Shown here: piece after piece, positions 10,981 through 25,900 of the stretch
Numbering within the stretch: position 1 is the first letter of the stretch
Layout: every line of letters starts with the position of its first letter
Assembly (NCBI GenBank): GCA_003255025.1
Contig: QANY01005768.1
Coordinates: 186,001 to 250,000, forward strand
Length of the DNA stretch: 64,000 nt
Source: Datisca glomerata
Taxonomy: Eukaryota > Streptophyta > Magnoliopsida > Cucurbitales > Datiscaceae
Reading direction: 5' to 3'
Notes under the pieces: generated by a model
Told to the model about the DNA's origin: nothing
The model's database searches: none
Seen by the model: only the letters and a program-made list of their open reading frames with translations
Position numbers and translations under genes: made by a program

Positions 10981-11560
10981 ATATAATTATTTTAGGTCAA
11001 ATGTTAAAATCATTATAAAAATAGGTCTATCACTATAATTTCTCTTTTACATATATAGACTTAGACTCTAAATGCTTTGATGAGTCAAAGAGAAGCTACG
11101 AGATTCCCAATAATCGTCATTAGCATTTAACTCAACGGAGATTTTAGTGGTTTTAGACCTTATTGTTTTTAAATATTATAATAGAAAGAACATAGGTGGG
11201 AAGCTAGGAGAGAAACGAAGAGGAGAATGATATGACATAAAATTGATAAATATTATACGGTAGCGTGATGTCCAACATTGTTATCTGTATACACTGTTAT
11301 ACATTGTTATAGGTCTTATCTTAGAAATAAGAAATGAATATATAAAAAAATAAAATAAATTCTAAATAAGGAGTTGTTTTTTAAAGAAAATAAGGAGTTA
11401 CTAGTTAGAAGACAAGTGGTCTCCAACTATATGTATTCATCATATCACGGCGGTACTGAACATCTCAAAAAGCTAAAGCTTTCCCTTAATATGGAATCTT
11501 TTTCTTTGCACATCGAACAATACAACCCCCATTTTATAATTATACACAAGCAGACACTTC
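10981..11560. other. Upstream region of VIT1
   Basis: AT-rich DNA without a supported gene. I saw no clear cis-element other than the TATA box annotated separately. Confidence 0.5.
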
Positions 11561-11566
11561 CATTAA

Positions 11567-11574
11567 TATATAAG
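11567..11574 (+). promoter_or_regulatory. TATA box of VIT1
   Basis: TATATAAG sits 57 bases before the ATG at 11631, so transcription would begin about 25-35 bases upstream of the ATG and give a short leader. The leader is purine-rich with GAAAGAAAGAGAAATCATGG around the start codon. Confidence 0.6.
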
Positions 11575-11630
11575 GCTTCTCTTTGTTCGTCCCGTTTCTT
11601 ACAAGGGAATAATCGAAAGAAAGAGAAATC

Positions 11631-13803
11631 ATGGCAGATCAAGATACAACAATCAACGTCGAACCAGAGAAGCAGAGACTGCTTAACCAGCACAAAGAGA
11701 AGCATTTCACTGCCGGTGAGATCGTTCGCGATATAATCATCGGCGTCTCCGACGGTCTTACCGTTCCCTTTGCACTTGCTGCTGGTTTGTCCGGTGCTAA
11801 TGCCACTTCGTCTATCATTCTCACCGCTGGAATCGCTGAAGTTGCAGCTGGCGCCATTTCCATGGGGCTTGGCGGGTATTGAAATTGATTAAATGAATTA
11901 TTTTCTTCCTTTTCTCTTCCTTCTCTTAAAGTGGTCGTTTGGTGGCAAAGAAAATGTGGGTGAAATTGTGAGTAACGAAGAAAAGTAATTCTAAATCAGC
12001 TCCTTTTTTCCTCCTTTTGTGAATGTTAATCGGATTTTTATATTGGATTTTCCTCATATAAAGTGTATGCATTGGGATATATATGCAGATACCTGGCGGC
12101 AAAAAGCGAAGCTGATCACTATAAGAGGGAATTGCGGAGAGAACAAGAAGAAATCGTCACTGTTCCTGATACAGGTCCTGATTTCATTATTAACTTTTGT
12201 CATTCAGATACTCGTCTTTGGGATTTCTTTTTGCAATCATGTTTTAATTTAATGCTTATCAAAGTGAATGTTAGTATTTTTCCTTTTTCCCTCCTGTCAG
12301 CCTATGGGTGAGGTTGAATTGTACTACGTAATGGCAATGTAAAATTCTAGTTTTAGAAATGCAGAGGCTGCTGAAGTAGCAGAGATACTAGCTGAGTATG
12401 GAATAGCACCACACGAATATACGCCTGTTGTTAATGCTCTCAGGAAGAGACCCCAAGCTTGGCTGGATTTCATGATGAGGTAAGTCATATTTACATTTTC
12501 TATTCACACATTTAATAGTTATATAAAATCAAATTACATAGGAATGTCAAACAATCCAGAACTGCAGACAACCTAGTTTATTTTTGCGTAGTATAAAGCT
12601 GAAAAGGTTTTTTTGAGAAGGAAGAAATGCTGGCCCTGCTATCTAAATTTGAGTTTATGCACTTGAGTTATGTTCATGGTTACAGTACAGCACAAACTTT
12701 TACAAACTTCATCTTGTCCATTTCTTGACAGAATTATAGCTGGAGGTTTTTGAGTTTTGGACTTTCTGATTATTAAGGAGAATATTATTTGATAATCGAA
12801 TTTGACTTTAATGTAATGATTTGAGAAAACTATTGTAGTATGTCACCGATGGTAGTTATAGGTGGAATATATTGCCACGCACTTATATGCCTTTGCCCAC
12901 TCCTTTCACACACACAAACAAAGAAGATGGAGTGGTGGTCCATCAAGAATAAATTAATAGAACCAGGCTAGCTGCTTCAGTTGACTTTCCAAGGACTTCT
13001 CTAGTAGATTAAGCCTGATGAGTGATCTTCCATTTTGCTATTTTCTCTGCTTCTTCTGTATTTTTTTCGCTCTACTAGTGGTTTATCCCGTAAGCATATT
13101 CATACGGATTCTTCCTCCAACTAATGGAGAGATATTGGCAGAATTGTCACATATGAAATTGGGTGCTATTTTGCAAAGAAATACTCTACTTATTTCTCAT
13201 AAAGAGATGAGAAGCATATTCAATATCAGCTGACCCATAAGCGGGACCACCTCTCCATGGCATGTTTGCACCCAAAGCAAAACCTCATATTTCTTCTAGG
13301 GAGACTCCTAATTGTTCTAGATCAACTAGAAAGAAATTCTTTAATCAGAAAGAATTCAGTTTAGATGTGAGATTTGAAAGAAGTGCCATAGAATGCATTG
13401 GCAGCAGAGAAACCTTGTTGTCTTTCATTGTTCTGCTAAACAATTAGGATGACAAGATAGAGCACAACCAATGAACCAAACAACATAAAACAACTTCTTT
13501 GTGTGCAGGTTTGAGCTGGGACTAGAAAAGCCAGATCCAAGGAGAGCATTACAGAGCGCATTCACAATCGCAATTGCGTACGTCTTGGGAGGATTGGTGC
13601 CCCTCCTTCCTTACATGTTTATATCAAAAGCCAATGAAGCTGTCATTGCATCCGTTGCCGTAACTATAGTGGCACTTCTCGTTTTTGGCTTTGCCAAAGG
13701 TTACTTCACTGGTAACAAACCTTTCAAAAGTGCTTTCCAAACTGCTCTCATTGGTGCTATTGCATCTGCTGCAGCTTTTGGCATGGCAAAGGCTATTCAA
13801 TAG
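11631..13803 (+). CDS. VIT1: Vacuolar iron transporter, VIT1 type
   Basis: Four exons can be joined: 11631-11875, 12089-12174, 12365-12479 and 13509-13803. All introns are GT-AG, and the total of 741 nt gives 246 residues plus TAG, close to the usual ~250. The N-terminal region has EKHFTAGEIVRDIIIGVSDG and FALAAGLSGA, followed by GIAEVAAGAISMGLGGYLAA. A cytosolic Glu-rich helical domain spans about residues 86-150, with hydrophobic helices from about 160 to the end. Family knowledge: VIT1 moves Fe2+ (and Mn2+) from cytosol into the vacuole as a proton antiporter. By my count the residues matching those described for Eucalyptus VIT1 are all present: D41 and M78 in the membrane path; E100, E103, E111, E114, M147, M148 and E151 in the metal-binding domain. 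The complete Glu-rich domain separates it from the shorter VTL/nodulin-21 relatives. The gene looks intact and is the only such gene in the window. Confidence 0.95.
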
Positions 13804-13915
13804 TGATCCCCCGGTTAGTGTTTTGTATTTCCATGAGCGATTCACCCGTTTGATTTCATGATAGTTTGGACAGTTAATTTTGTTTTTTCCTGTAATTTGT
13901 TCTAATTATCTTCAA

Positions 13916-13979
<64 letters not shown>

Positions 13980-16900
13980 TATCATGGTTTTATGGGTTGC
14001 TTATTATGAATTAGTATGACAGTGAGTGGATTAATGTAATCTTCGTTATAATTGATATGAGTTTACGCTGTTGGTTAAACCCTCACATTCATACTAATAT
14101 GTACGTTCGAGTCACAACGATAAAAATAACGACGACAAAAATAACAACAAATTAAGGGGTGCGTTGTTAAGCTTTTCTTCCTTGCCTGTACCAACTTGCT
14201 TGAGAAGTCTTCCAGTAAAAAAAATTTAGTTTTATTAATAACATTATTACCAAATGAAAGTCAAGAAGAATACATAGGAAAACCAAATATGAAAACCACA
14301 ATTCATTTTTTATAGGCCCAGTGTTAAAAGGTTTTTTTGTATATAACCCCTAATAACCTCCTCCGATTCTTTTCTGTCCCAAACAATGGGAAAATCTTAA
14401 TTGTATTTTTCGTCTTATAAAGAATGAGGGACCGGGACAACCAAAAGAAAAATACAAATGAGAGAAGAACAAGCTAAGTGCTGAAAATTATCCATTATCA
14501 AATTTAGTTGTCCTTTGCTCTATATTTAACAACGTTTTTTTAGTGAGGGTTAATATTCTAATACCCCTAACATTAAACATTGATCCAAAATTAATTTATT
14601 TTTCTAAACTTAAGCATCTTCTCTATTAGTACCTAAGCTTTGTTCGTTAATAAAAAAACCCTCCATATGAAAATCTGTGAAAACAGTGTTAGAATATACT
14701 TTTATCCCAAGAATACCCCTGTTAGAAGGGGATAAATTGATTTTGGGTTAAAGTTTAAAGATATTAAAATATTAACACAAATAAATTTGAAGAAAAATAA
14801 GACGAGGAAATAATTTATACAAATTTCATATTCTAAACAAAATCAAATCAAATTAAAATTTGTAGTATTTAGAGTACATCGCCACCTCCATTTGCAAGGA
14901 GGAACGAAATGATAATTAAAATATAGCACATCTATCATGGACAAAAGAAGTAAAAGTTACAGAATTGAGTAAAGGAAAGTGTTTCTTAAAACTTGAACGA
15001 TATGAATTCATTCTTAATATAATATCATCATTTAAAGTACTACATGTTCCTTGGATTAATGAGTAGTTCACACATAACAATAATATTAGAGATTATGTAA
15101 AAATTATTTGTTACACTAATATTAGTGTTGGATTCATTGTTTGGTTATATATTAGAGATGAAACTATATTCAAATTCATGAATTTATCTTAAGTCATAAA
15201 AATGCTAGTGTAACAAATAATTAAATATGACATTGAACTTTATTAAATATTTACATAAATAAAAGGCTAATCTTGTCTTATAGCTTTCAAAGTGAGGACT
15301 ATGCGTTACCCGTGAAAATGAAATAAAGTCGTTATCTATATAGCTAACTTTAGACTAATTATGTAAAAAATGATTCTTGAAATTATACTTGCATTGAAGT
15401 GTAAAAACAAATTCTTCTACTGTATATAGCTCAATCTATAATCTATATCTATATTTATACTATATTAAAAATGACTTAAGAGGGAAAAACTTTTGATTTC
15501 CCCTTTTATCCTTTAAGCTCCACTAAATATAGTATAAGATTAAAATTTTCTCATATTTAACTCATTCAAAATTCTTTTACGGATACTTTATAAAATTTAA
15601 TATTTAATAGTATTGTGTTATTAGGAATGTGAATGATCATGTATATGCTTTTAGAGATCTTTATATCATAAAATTATTTTAGTAAATAAAAATGAGTTTG
15701 TTTCTATCAAAATCTTCAACGGTTCACGTGTTGATCATTTTGACTGAAGGTGTCCGCGGCTGTAACGTTGCTGACCTTCTCTCCTCCCGGCGATACACAT
15801 GTTTTTCCTCTAAGCTAAAGCTTCCCTCGACCTTAATGTATGCTAAACACAGACAAGGAACCCTGTAGACGGGGGACTAGGGGTGGTTGTCCCACCTAAG
15901 GGGCTCCAATGTCTAAGTCAGTAGATGATCGATATTTTGACATAATTTCTGAAAGGGAGAATTGGCATACCTCCCTTGGCGATTTGGGGAAGTATTTATA
16001 CTTGAATCTTCGGGGGTCATTGGTAGCATGTTGAAGAAGCCTCTTGGAGGCGTGCTGGAGAAGAATCGTGAGACACGAATCTTATGACGTGACATTTGAT
16101 ATTATGCCATGACGATTGGACCTGTTGGGCACTACTTTTGGCGGATGATGATGACTTTATGCTCGAGTTTAATAGGGTTCTGCTTGTGTACTCAATTATT
16201 TTTTCATGTGCTCGAGTTCGGGCGTCCTAAGCTCCATAGGGATCGAGGTCAGTCCTATTCCTTCCCTAAGGTCGTGAGCTCCCTAATTTGGTTGTGACAT
16301 GTGTCATTGCGTTATTGGGATTGGGAAAATACCCATAACAATTGCCCCCAGTCGAGGACTCTTGTGGCTTTATTCATCTGGGTTTGAAGAATCCATCATT
16401 CGAGCTTTGTCCGAGCTACTCAGTTTAGTGATAGACTAAGGGCATGTCCTAAAGTACCTTACATTTTTGCTCAATGTATACTCCTCAGAGGAGGTTACAC
16501 CGAGTAGATTTAATTTCCTGGCCAATTTCGTCGCGTGCATCGCTTAACTTTTCCTATACTTCGGGGATCATTAGCAGGAGTGGAAGCATTAGTGGCGCGT
16601 GGGTGCACTTGAATGAGGGTGAGGGTCGTTAGCGACGAATCATGACTTGATGATATGTCGCTTCATTCCTGACACGTTGGTTCATCCTTGCAGTTGATTG
16701 GATGACGTTTGGTCTTTTGACGTCCACTCATTGATTTTAGTCTCAACGGTCACCATCATGGCACTCTTTAATGCCCATTAAGCGGGTAGTTTCCCTTCTC
16801 TAAGCTTATAAATAAGTGGCTTCCTTCTAATTTCCTTCAACCTCACTTTCTTCGTAGGATCAATCATGGTTCTTGCCCCTAGCTCTTCTTCTTAGAAGAA

Positions 16901-19900
16901 CAATAATCTTTCCCCTTCCTGGGGTTTTCCTCCGCTCTAGAGGTTTCCCTTTAAGATCATTTTCCTTCTCATGACTGTCGCTTCCCTTTTTATCATCTTT
17001 TAAATGGTGTGCCTCGAAGTCGTCGATGTTCCATTCACGGCGATTTTCTTGCTGTCGATAAGCCAGTTCGGCAAATCTATTGTCGATATCTATCCAGGCG
17101 TGCCTACTCTGGCTAGATCTGTCTACGAGCTGAGGTGCTCGACAGACATTTTCTTTGCTGATATATAGCCAGGCTTACCTGATCTGGCTAGAACCCATCT
17201 GCGAGTTGAGGTGCTTGGTAGACATCTTCTTTGCTGATATCTAGCCAGACTTACCTACTCTGGCTAGATCTCGTCTGCGAGCTGAGGTGTTCGGCAAACA
17301 ACTCCTTTGTTGATATCTAGCCAAAGATACCTGCTCTGGTTAGATCCCGTCTACGAGTTTGGGGTGCTCGACTGACATGTCATTTGTCGATATCTAGCCA
17401 GACATACCTACTCTGGTTAGATCCTGTTTGAGCGGAGGTGCTCGACAAACATCTCCTTTGTTGATATCTTCTAGCCAGGCTTAGATACTCTAGATAGATC
17501 CCATATGCAAGCTGAGGTGCTCGGCAAAAATTTCCTTTCCTTGATCTTGACTGTCGGGCTAGACTATCCCACCGGTCATCACTAGTCGAATCCCGACTGG
17601 CATGCTTGAGGACCTTGCTAGTCATCACTTGTCGAATCTCGACCGGCGGGCTTGGTGACCTTGCCAGTCATCACTTGTTGAATCCCGACTGGCGAGCTGG
17701 AGTGCTCGTCAGTGCTCACTTTTTTAATCTTGACTGTCAAACTAGAGTGCTCACTGTCATCACTTTTTATTTATCCCGACTGTCGAGCTAGAGTGCTCGC
17801 TAATCATCACTTTTGTTTATCACGACTGCCAATCTAGAGTGCTCGCAAATCATCACATTTTGTTTGTCCCGACTGTCGAGCCAGAGTGCTCGCCAGTCAT
17901 CACATTTTGTTTATCCCGACTACCGAGCTAGAGTGCTCGCCAGTCATCACTTTTTATTTATTCCTGATTGGTTGGCTATAATGCCTTTACTACTTATCAT
18001 GTTTTGTTTTTCGTCGCATGTCATAGAAGAGTCGGTCCTCGAAGGCTTGTAGAACATCCAGAAAATCATTGGTAGATATTCCTACAACACATTCTATTTT
18101 TTTGTAGAAATAAATTTGCTAAAAAAGGTTCCTATGGGATGTTAATCCTAAATGGTGAGAGAAAGAGACCTCTTATCCAAAGACTGTTGATAAGTACCCG
18201 ACCTTTATCATCTATTGTACCGAGGTAGGAGGTCGGGGATAGTTGTGCTTCTATTTTTAGAACCTTAGACCCTCCTTTTTTTGTTGGAGCGTCCCCTTGT
18301 CTGAGCTTCGTCCTCTCCGACAATTTGACAGGAGTACCGCCAACCATTCTGGCCTTTTGAGATCCCTTCTAATGTTGACCTTCTGGTGGTGCGTCAGTTA
18401 TGGGCTCCTCTATCCTTATGGTGCTGCTTACTTCACTCGGGAGCACTGGGGGGGGGGGGGGNGGGGGGGGGGGAGGCTACATCGGCATGTCCTAATTATG
18501 AAGAGCCTGGTTCTATTAGAGGCTATTGTGAAAAGTCTTGACCATTCCCATTTCATTACCGGGGATGGTCTAAACCAGAATCTCACCAACGGGGAACCTG
18601 GCCTTCCATGGACGCTTCTGTGTGGCCTCGTCTTCTTGGGGACAATTATTTACATACAAGAAACTGTCATGACTTAGGCAGCGGCTGATATGCCTTTCCT
18701 CTTTTCTCGAGTTGTATTAGAGGTTACAACCACTGTGACCTTCCTCCTTCATTGGGTAGTCATTTGGAGGGTAGTGAGTGCCTTTTCTGATAGAGGGAAG
18801 GGTGAATCTTCCCTTTTATACCGAACTTCATTGGTGTAGGATATCAGATCCATTTTCTCCTTGCGAGAGAGGTGAGGATGGCTTTACAATCGTTCCCATA
18901 TATGGCGCTAACTGTTTCTACCAAAACTTTATTGGTTCACGTGTTTTTTTATCGAAGGTGTCCGCGGTGGTAACGTTGCAGACACTTTCTTCTCCAGGCG
19001 TACACGTGCTTTTCCTCTCAGCTAAAGCTTCCCTTGACCTCAACGTCTGTAAACCACAGACAAGGAACCCTGTAGATGGGGAACCGAGGCTGGTTGCCCT
19101 GCCTAAGGGCCTCCGATGCCTAAGTCAGTAGATGATCGATATTTTGACATAATTTCTGTAAGAGAGAGTTGCCATACATCATTTGACGATTTGGGGAAGT
19201 ATTTATACCAGAATCTTTTAGGGTCGTTGGTAGCGTTTAGAAGAAGCCTCTTGGAGGCGTGCTGGAGAAGATTCGTGAGACACGAAGTCTGCCTAGACTG
19301 TCCTTGATTGGACAGGGGCATTAACGGTTAATGTACTTCTGAGGTGACATTTCAGAGACTCATTGACATTCTGCCATGGCGATTGGACCTGTTGAGCACT
19401 ACTTTCGGCGGGTGATAATGACTTTACACTCGCGTTTAATAGGGTTCTGCTTGTGTACTCAACTGTTTTTTCATGTGCTCGAGTTTGGGCGTCCCAAGCT
19501 CCATAGAGATCGATGTTGGTCCTATTCATTGCTTGAGGTCAGGAGTTCCCAAATTTGGTCGTGACAAAACAACAAAAATCTAAAAAATAACTATGATATG
19601 GGTATTTTCCCAACCACCGGTCCTATTCATTAATTAATTTTATTCATTTTATTTTATGAGATATTTTTATTAATCTTAGTATTAAAATAAAAAAAAATAG
19701 ATTCATAAGTTTTAATATGACGAAACCTTATTGATTAGTTAAACAAACTTATTGGTAATCTCTTAAATATATAAATTTAAATAAATTTATATTTATCTGC
19801 ATACATTATGAATCTAATTAAAGAAATATTTTTCACTTTTCAATTTTAGAAGTTTTAATAAAATGGTTCATAATAAAATTTTCCCTTAAATCCATGGGAA

Positions 19901-22900
19901 ATAAACTAAATCCACTGTATATAAGTTTTTGTCATAATTTATGTTACAAATACATTTTAATGTATAATAAAAAATAGTATAAATATCATTTGACAAAAAG
20001 AAAAGATATAAACGAGACACAATCTTTATTCAAATAAAAAATGGTATGAAAATCATGATCATAACTCAAAGCAAATCAATAAATGAAAGTTTTCAAATTA
20101 ACAAGTTTTGTTCAATGAACAGCAACAATGGTGTGCTATTAAGGTTTTAAACAACCTTTTGCAATACACCTATAAATACTTGCTAAGAAGAGAGAAATGA
20201 GAGATTTGTGTAGAGGTTTGTAAATTATGTTTATTTCATAATTAGCATTTTGATTATGCTTCTCTTTAGAGTTTTTTTTTCATTCTTTTGTTGTATGCTT
20301 CTTGCTCTTTGTGTATATAAGTTTTTCATCATGAAAGTTGATGGACTCTCAACCATGCATCTGAGATTAGCTTTACATTGGCATGTGAATGTATATCTAC
20401 TGAAGTAATTAATTTATGATTATAAATGTTATGTAATTTGTGATATGTTTAATCCTATCCTGTAAAACTTTTCAAATTAAACATAAACTGTCAATATTAA
20501 TAATCAATAACTTTTTGCATGGCACATTTTTTCAATTTCACTGATAGATATCCTTGGTTATCATATTTGTTCTTTATACCTAATTTTATTTATACTCTTT
20601 TATAGAACAATAAAAGTAAATATCATTGTTTTGTGTAAAAGTTCCTAGATTTATCATTAAAAATCATAATATCACAAAGTATAAGTTGCCAAAACTTATT
20701 ATATATATATATATATGTGTGTTTATGTATATAGATATCGATGTAATTTTAGAATGATTGGACAAGTAATTATGAATTATGAGTTGTACTTTACCATATA
20801 CAAATCCTTCATTTTGTATGAAAAACTATAAAAATAAGTCATATCTTTTAATTAAGTAGAAGAAATGTCTATTCTAAAAATTATTAATAAAGATTTAAAA
20901 TTTTAACTTTTAAAGAGCATAATATAATTAATTTTTTCTTATATTATTAAAATTTTAAAATTTTAATTTCTAAAATTACATGTGCGTGCAACGCGTGCGA
21001 TATTGTACTAGTATATATAAATATCTTTTAATAAATATATCAAATGTGATTGAATGATTGAGCTTAAAACTAATAAAAAAATCTCTTTAGCCAAGATTAG
21101 ACATTGTTGAAGAAGTGCGGAATGTATATGTTGTAGCACAAAAACTTTGAATATATATATATAATTTATGTTAATATCGTAATATCTCTTAAACTTTGAC
21201 TTAAAATCAATTTACCTTAAAAAACAATTTCTAGGATAAAAGTGGATGTTATGTTCCACCGTTTTCATGAAAGTTTGGACTGTGGGAGGTTTTGATTGAC
21301 TGAAAAAATTTATGTACCACTACAAAATAAATTAAAATTTGGAGGATAAATTAATTTTGAGTCAAATTTCAAGAGATATTAAATATTAAACCCTTTTACT
21401 CATAACTTCTTTTGAAACTATGAAATAGAAAAATAGATTTTTGGATGATTGGGCCATTTGAGAACTCAATTAGGTAAAAAGGACTAAGATTTTTTTCTTC
21501 AGATTTAGGGTCTTTTTTAGATATGAAAAGTCTACCATACCCCTCTCTTTAGTGAACATTTAATGCTTCTCATCATCTCTCTCCATATTGTCTTTCCCAA
21601 CTTCATTTCACATCACTTCATGCTTCTTCTTTCCCTCTTCTTCCTTTTTCACATACCTTCTTCGTCTTTACCTCTTCTTCTATTTTCATTTTCAGAGAGC
21701 ATCTTCTTCGTTCCTTCCTCTCTCATTAAACTTCATTCATCAATATTTCATTTTATAAACTCAAACATCCATTTTGCATCTCGTGTAAGCAAGTCCAAAT
21801 TTCTTCATCATTTTCTTTTAGTGCATGATAAGGTACATATTTATACTTCAATGCTTCCGTAAATTTCTTTTAAATTGGAGCTACAAAAAGTAGTTAGAAA
21901 ATTTCAAATCTATTAAAATTTGGATGTGTTAGATGGGTTTGAACTTGGTCTTAGCATGTACTTTAAGTTTAAAGCATAGTAACTACAAGTAGATAGACTA
22001 TATAGAGTTTAAAATTTTGTTGAACTTGTGTATATTAAAGTGGTCTATGGAATTTCTTGAGTGTATTTATAAAGTTCAGTACAAGAATTTAATGTCCATA
22101 CAAAAATAAATACACATGGACTTTTTGTATGAATTGTGTTGTATATTATGTATGAATAATCATATGTATTGTACAAGTAAAATGTCCAGTATTCGTAATG
22201 GAGAATGGGTTCAAGAAACGGCTACATATTTTTTCAATGGCAAGGAAAGCACACCATTATAGGTTTCACTAGATTGTACATATAATGAGTTATGTATAAA
22301 GTTGCATGCTGCACTAAACTTGAATCTACGGGAGAAGAAAATCATTATGAAATTTTCATATAAATCACGTGCCAACCCTTCTCTCAATAATTCGTAATGA
22401 AGATGATGTTAGTTTTTTTATACATGAGAACAATTTTGATGCTTGCTTAAAAACACCCTTATACATTACAATTGACCACATGAAGGATGATATGATTGTT
22501 GTGTTCCTCCTTCAAGATCTACACACACTCCTGGTACTACCCCATTCTTTCATGTGCCTCAATCGAAAGACACCCATTTCATGAACCTGCTCTATCCAAT
22601 CACGTTTATTCCACCTATACATATGTTCCTGAAACTGATCAATCATTCGCAAGTCAGTATGAACATATGAACCATGATTCACTCGAAGGAAATTTTATTC
22701 ATATTGGAGCATATGTTGATGCACATGGTTTTTTGGGGGTACATCTCCAAGTATTAGAACTAATGACCTTCACACACCAACAGATACAAGTGAGTTTTGT
22801 ACCAACTATGAGCGTGCAAATGATTATGGTGTAGATATGCATCCAAATGATATACTAAGTGCTGGTGTTCCTAGAGCTTTGACAGTAAATTCTATTGATA

Positions 22901-25900
22901 CATCATTTGACGAACATTCAGCAACTTCACAATGAATAACCTTGGAGAACCATCCCTAACTGATAATATTGAGATAGACAATGTCTATAGTAGTAAGAAA
23001 GAGTTACAATGGCTTGTTGGGTCGATGGCCATACAAGATAACTTTGATCCCATTGGTGATCAAACAGACTGGGAAGAGGAGACATGTGTGGTTAGGTATA
23101 GTAGATGTCATAGTACAAGCCGCAACCGATAAACTTGTAAGGAGCCTATGCCACTTCATCCTCCTGAGGAAGTTCAACCATAACAATGTCTTTTTGTAAC
23201 TATAACTCTTTTTGAATATATGTATATTTTGGTTACTGTATGTGTTTTTGGATATATTGTAACTACTTGCTACCATGTCTTGACATATGTAGCATTTGGC
23301 AATTGTATATGAATTTTGTAAGTACTAGAACATGGCAGCTAGTTACAATGTGGATAGTAATATTGGTTGTGTATAAACGTCTGTATATATATACACACAC
23401 ATACATACTAGACTTCATGTTTATTATGAAATGGTTTACAATTGTTTTAGCTTATGAGCACCTATATTTGGCTGACCAAGTAGATTTTATCTTGAAAATT
23501 TTGAATTGTACATAATCGTATAATAAACTTGCTCTCAGAAAGTAGATTATAAAATCTACTTGTTCTATGCAAGTAGATTATGCCTTGCAATTTTTAAATT
23601 GTACATAATCTTCTACTTGCTCTAAGCAAGTAGATTTTCCTTAAGATTAAGTTAGAGGGAGGGAGAAGGTGAGAGAGGGAGAGAGTGAAAGAGAGAGAGT
23701 GAGGAGAGGGTGAGGGAGAGAATGAAAGAGAGAGAGTGAGAAGAGACGGAGACAGAAAGTGACAAAGAGAAAGGGAGATAGGGAGAGAGAGTGTGTGGGT
23801 GTGTGAAAGAGAGAGATGGGGAGGGAGGGAGAGAGAGAGTGGGAGAGAGTGAGATAGGGAGAGATGGAGAGAGAGAGAGAAAGGGAGAGAGATAAAGAGA
23901 GAGAGACATAGAGAGGGAAAAATGGAGAGAGAGAGAAGGAGCGAGAAAGAGGAAGGTTGAGTGAGAGCACAAAGGGAAAGGGAGAGAGAGAGGGAGATAT
24001 ATGGTGGGATGGTGAGAGAGTGAGAGAGTGAGAGAGTGAGAGAGAGAGTGAGAGAGAGAGAAAGAGAGAGAGAGAGTGAGAGAGAGTTAGAGAGAGGGAG
24101 AGGGTGAGAGAGAGAGAGGAGAGTGTGAGAGAGAGAGTGGGAGAGAAGGATAGAGTGGGAAATAGAGGGAGAGAGGGGGAGAGAGGGAGAGAGAGATCTA
24201 GGGAGAGAGAGGGAGATAGAGGGAGAGAGATAGAGAGAGTGAGTGAGTGAGTGAGAGAGAGATAAGGAGGGAGAGAGAGAGAGTGATAGAGTGAGAGAGA
24301 GTGATAGAGAGAGAGCAAGAGAAATAGAGAGAGAGAGAAATAGAGAAAGAGAGAGAGAGAGAGAGGAACAAAGAGAGAAAGGGAGAGAGCGAGAGCGAGA
24401 GAGAGAGAGAGATAGATAGAGAGATTGGGGGAGAGAAAGGGAGAGGGTGAGAGAGAGAGTGAGGAGAGGGTGAGAGAGAGTGTGTGGGAGAGGGGGAGAG
24501 GGTGGGTGAGAGAGAGATAGATAGAAAGAGGGAGAGAAAGAGAGAGAATGAGAGAGAGAGATAGTGCGTGAGAAAGATGGAGGGAGAGAGAGAAAAAAAG
24601 AGAGAGAGACAGAGAGAGATAGAGGAAGAGATATGGAGAGACAAAAAGAGGGAAAGAAAGAGATGGAGAGAGAGAGAAAGGGAGAGATGGAAAGAGAGAT
24701 TGAGTTAGAGAGGGAGAGAAAGGGAGAGATGGAGAGAGAGATTGAGTTAGAGAGAGGGAGAGAATGAGAGAGAGTGTGAGGAGAGAGAGATGGATAGAGA
24801 TTGAGGGAGAGAGAGATAGTAAGTGAGTTAGAGAGAGAGAGAGTGTGAGAGTGAGAGAGAGTGAGAGAGAGAGAGAAAGAGAGAGAGAGAGGGAGAGAAA
24901 GTGAGAGAGAGAAATAAAGCGATAAAGAAATAGAGAGATAGACATTGAGTTAGAGAGAGGGGGAGTGTGAGAGAGGGAGAGAGGGAGAGAGTAAGAGAGA
25001 GAGTGAGGAGAGGGTGAGAGAGAGTGTGTGGGAGAGAGAGCTAGAGAGAGGGAGAGGGTTTGTGAGAGAGAGAGAGATGGAGAGAAAGAGGGAGAGAAAG
25101 CGAGACGGAGAGAGAAAGAGAGAGAGAGAGAGACAGAGAGTGTGTGTGTGTGTGAGGAGAGGGTGAGAGACAGAGAGTGTGTGTGTGTGTGAGGAGAGGG
25201 TGAGAGTGAGAGAGAGTGTGAAGAGAGGGTGAGAGATAGAGAATGGGGAAGAGGGAGAGAGAGTTAGAGAGAGAGAGAGAGCCAGAGAGAGAGATGAGAG
25301 GGTGAGAGAGAGAGTGGAGAGGGTGATAGAGAGAGAGTGATAGAGAGAGAGAGAGTTTGAGTGAATGGATGAGAGAGAGTGAGAGAGAGAGTGAGTGTGG
25401 GGGAGAGTGGGAGAGAGAGAGTGAGAGAGAGTGGGAGAGAGAGTGAGGGAGAGAGGGAGAGAGAGTAAGTGGGAGAGAGAGTGAGGGGGGAAGGAAATAA
25501 AGGGAGAGATAGTGAGTGAGTGAGAGCTTGAGAGAGATAGAGAGTGAGAGAGTGAGAGAGAAGGAAAGACATAGAGAGAAAAAGAGAGAGTGAGAGTGGG
25601 AGAGAGAGGGGGAGAGAGAGTGAAGGAGAGAGAGAGAAAGAGAGAAAAAGATAAAGAGGGAGAGATAATGAGAGAAAGAGAGAGATAGTAAGTGAGTGAG
25701 AGAGTGAGAGAGAGGGGGGAGATAAATAGAGAGAGAGAGGGAGAGTGAGAAAGTGAGAGACAGAGAGAGAGAAAGAGAGAGAGATAGTGAGAGAGAGAAA
25801 TAGAGCGATAGAGAAATAGAGAGATAGAGAGTGAGATTGAGTTAGAGAGAGGGATAGGGTGATAAAGGGAGAGAGTAAGAGAGAGATTGAGGAGAGGGTG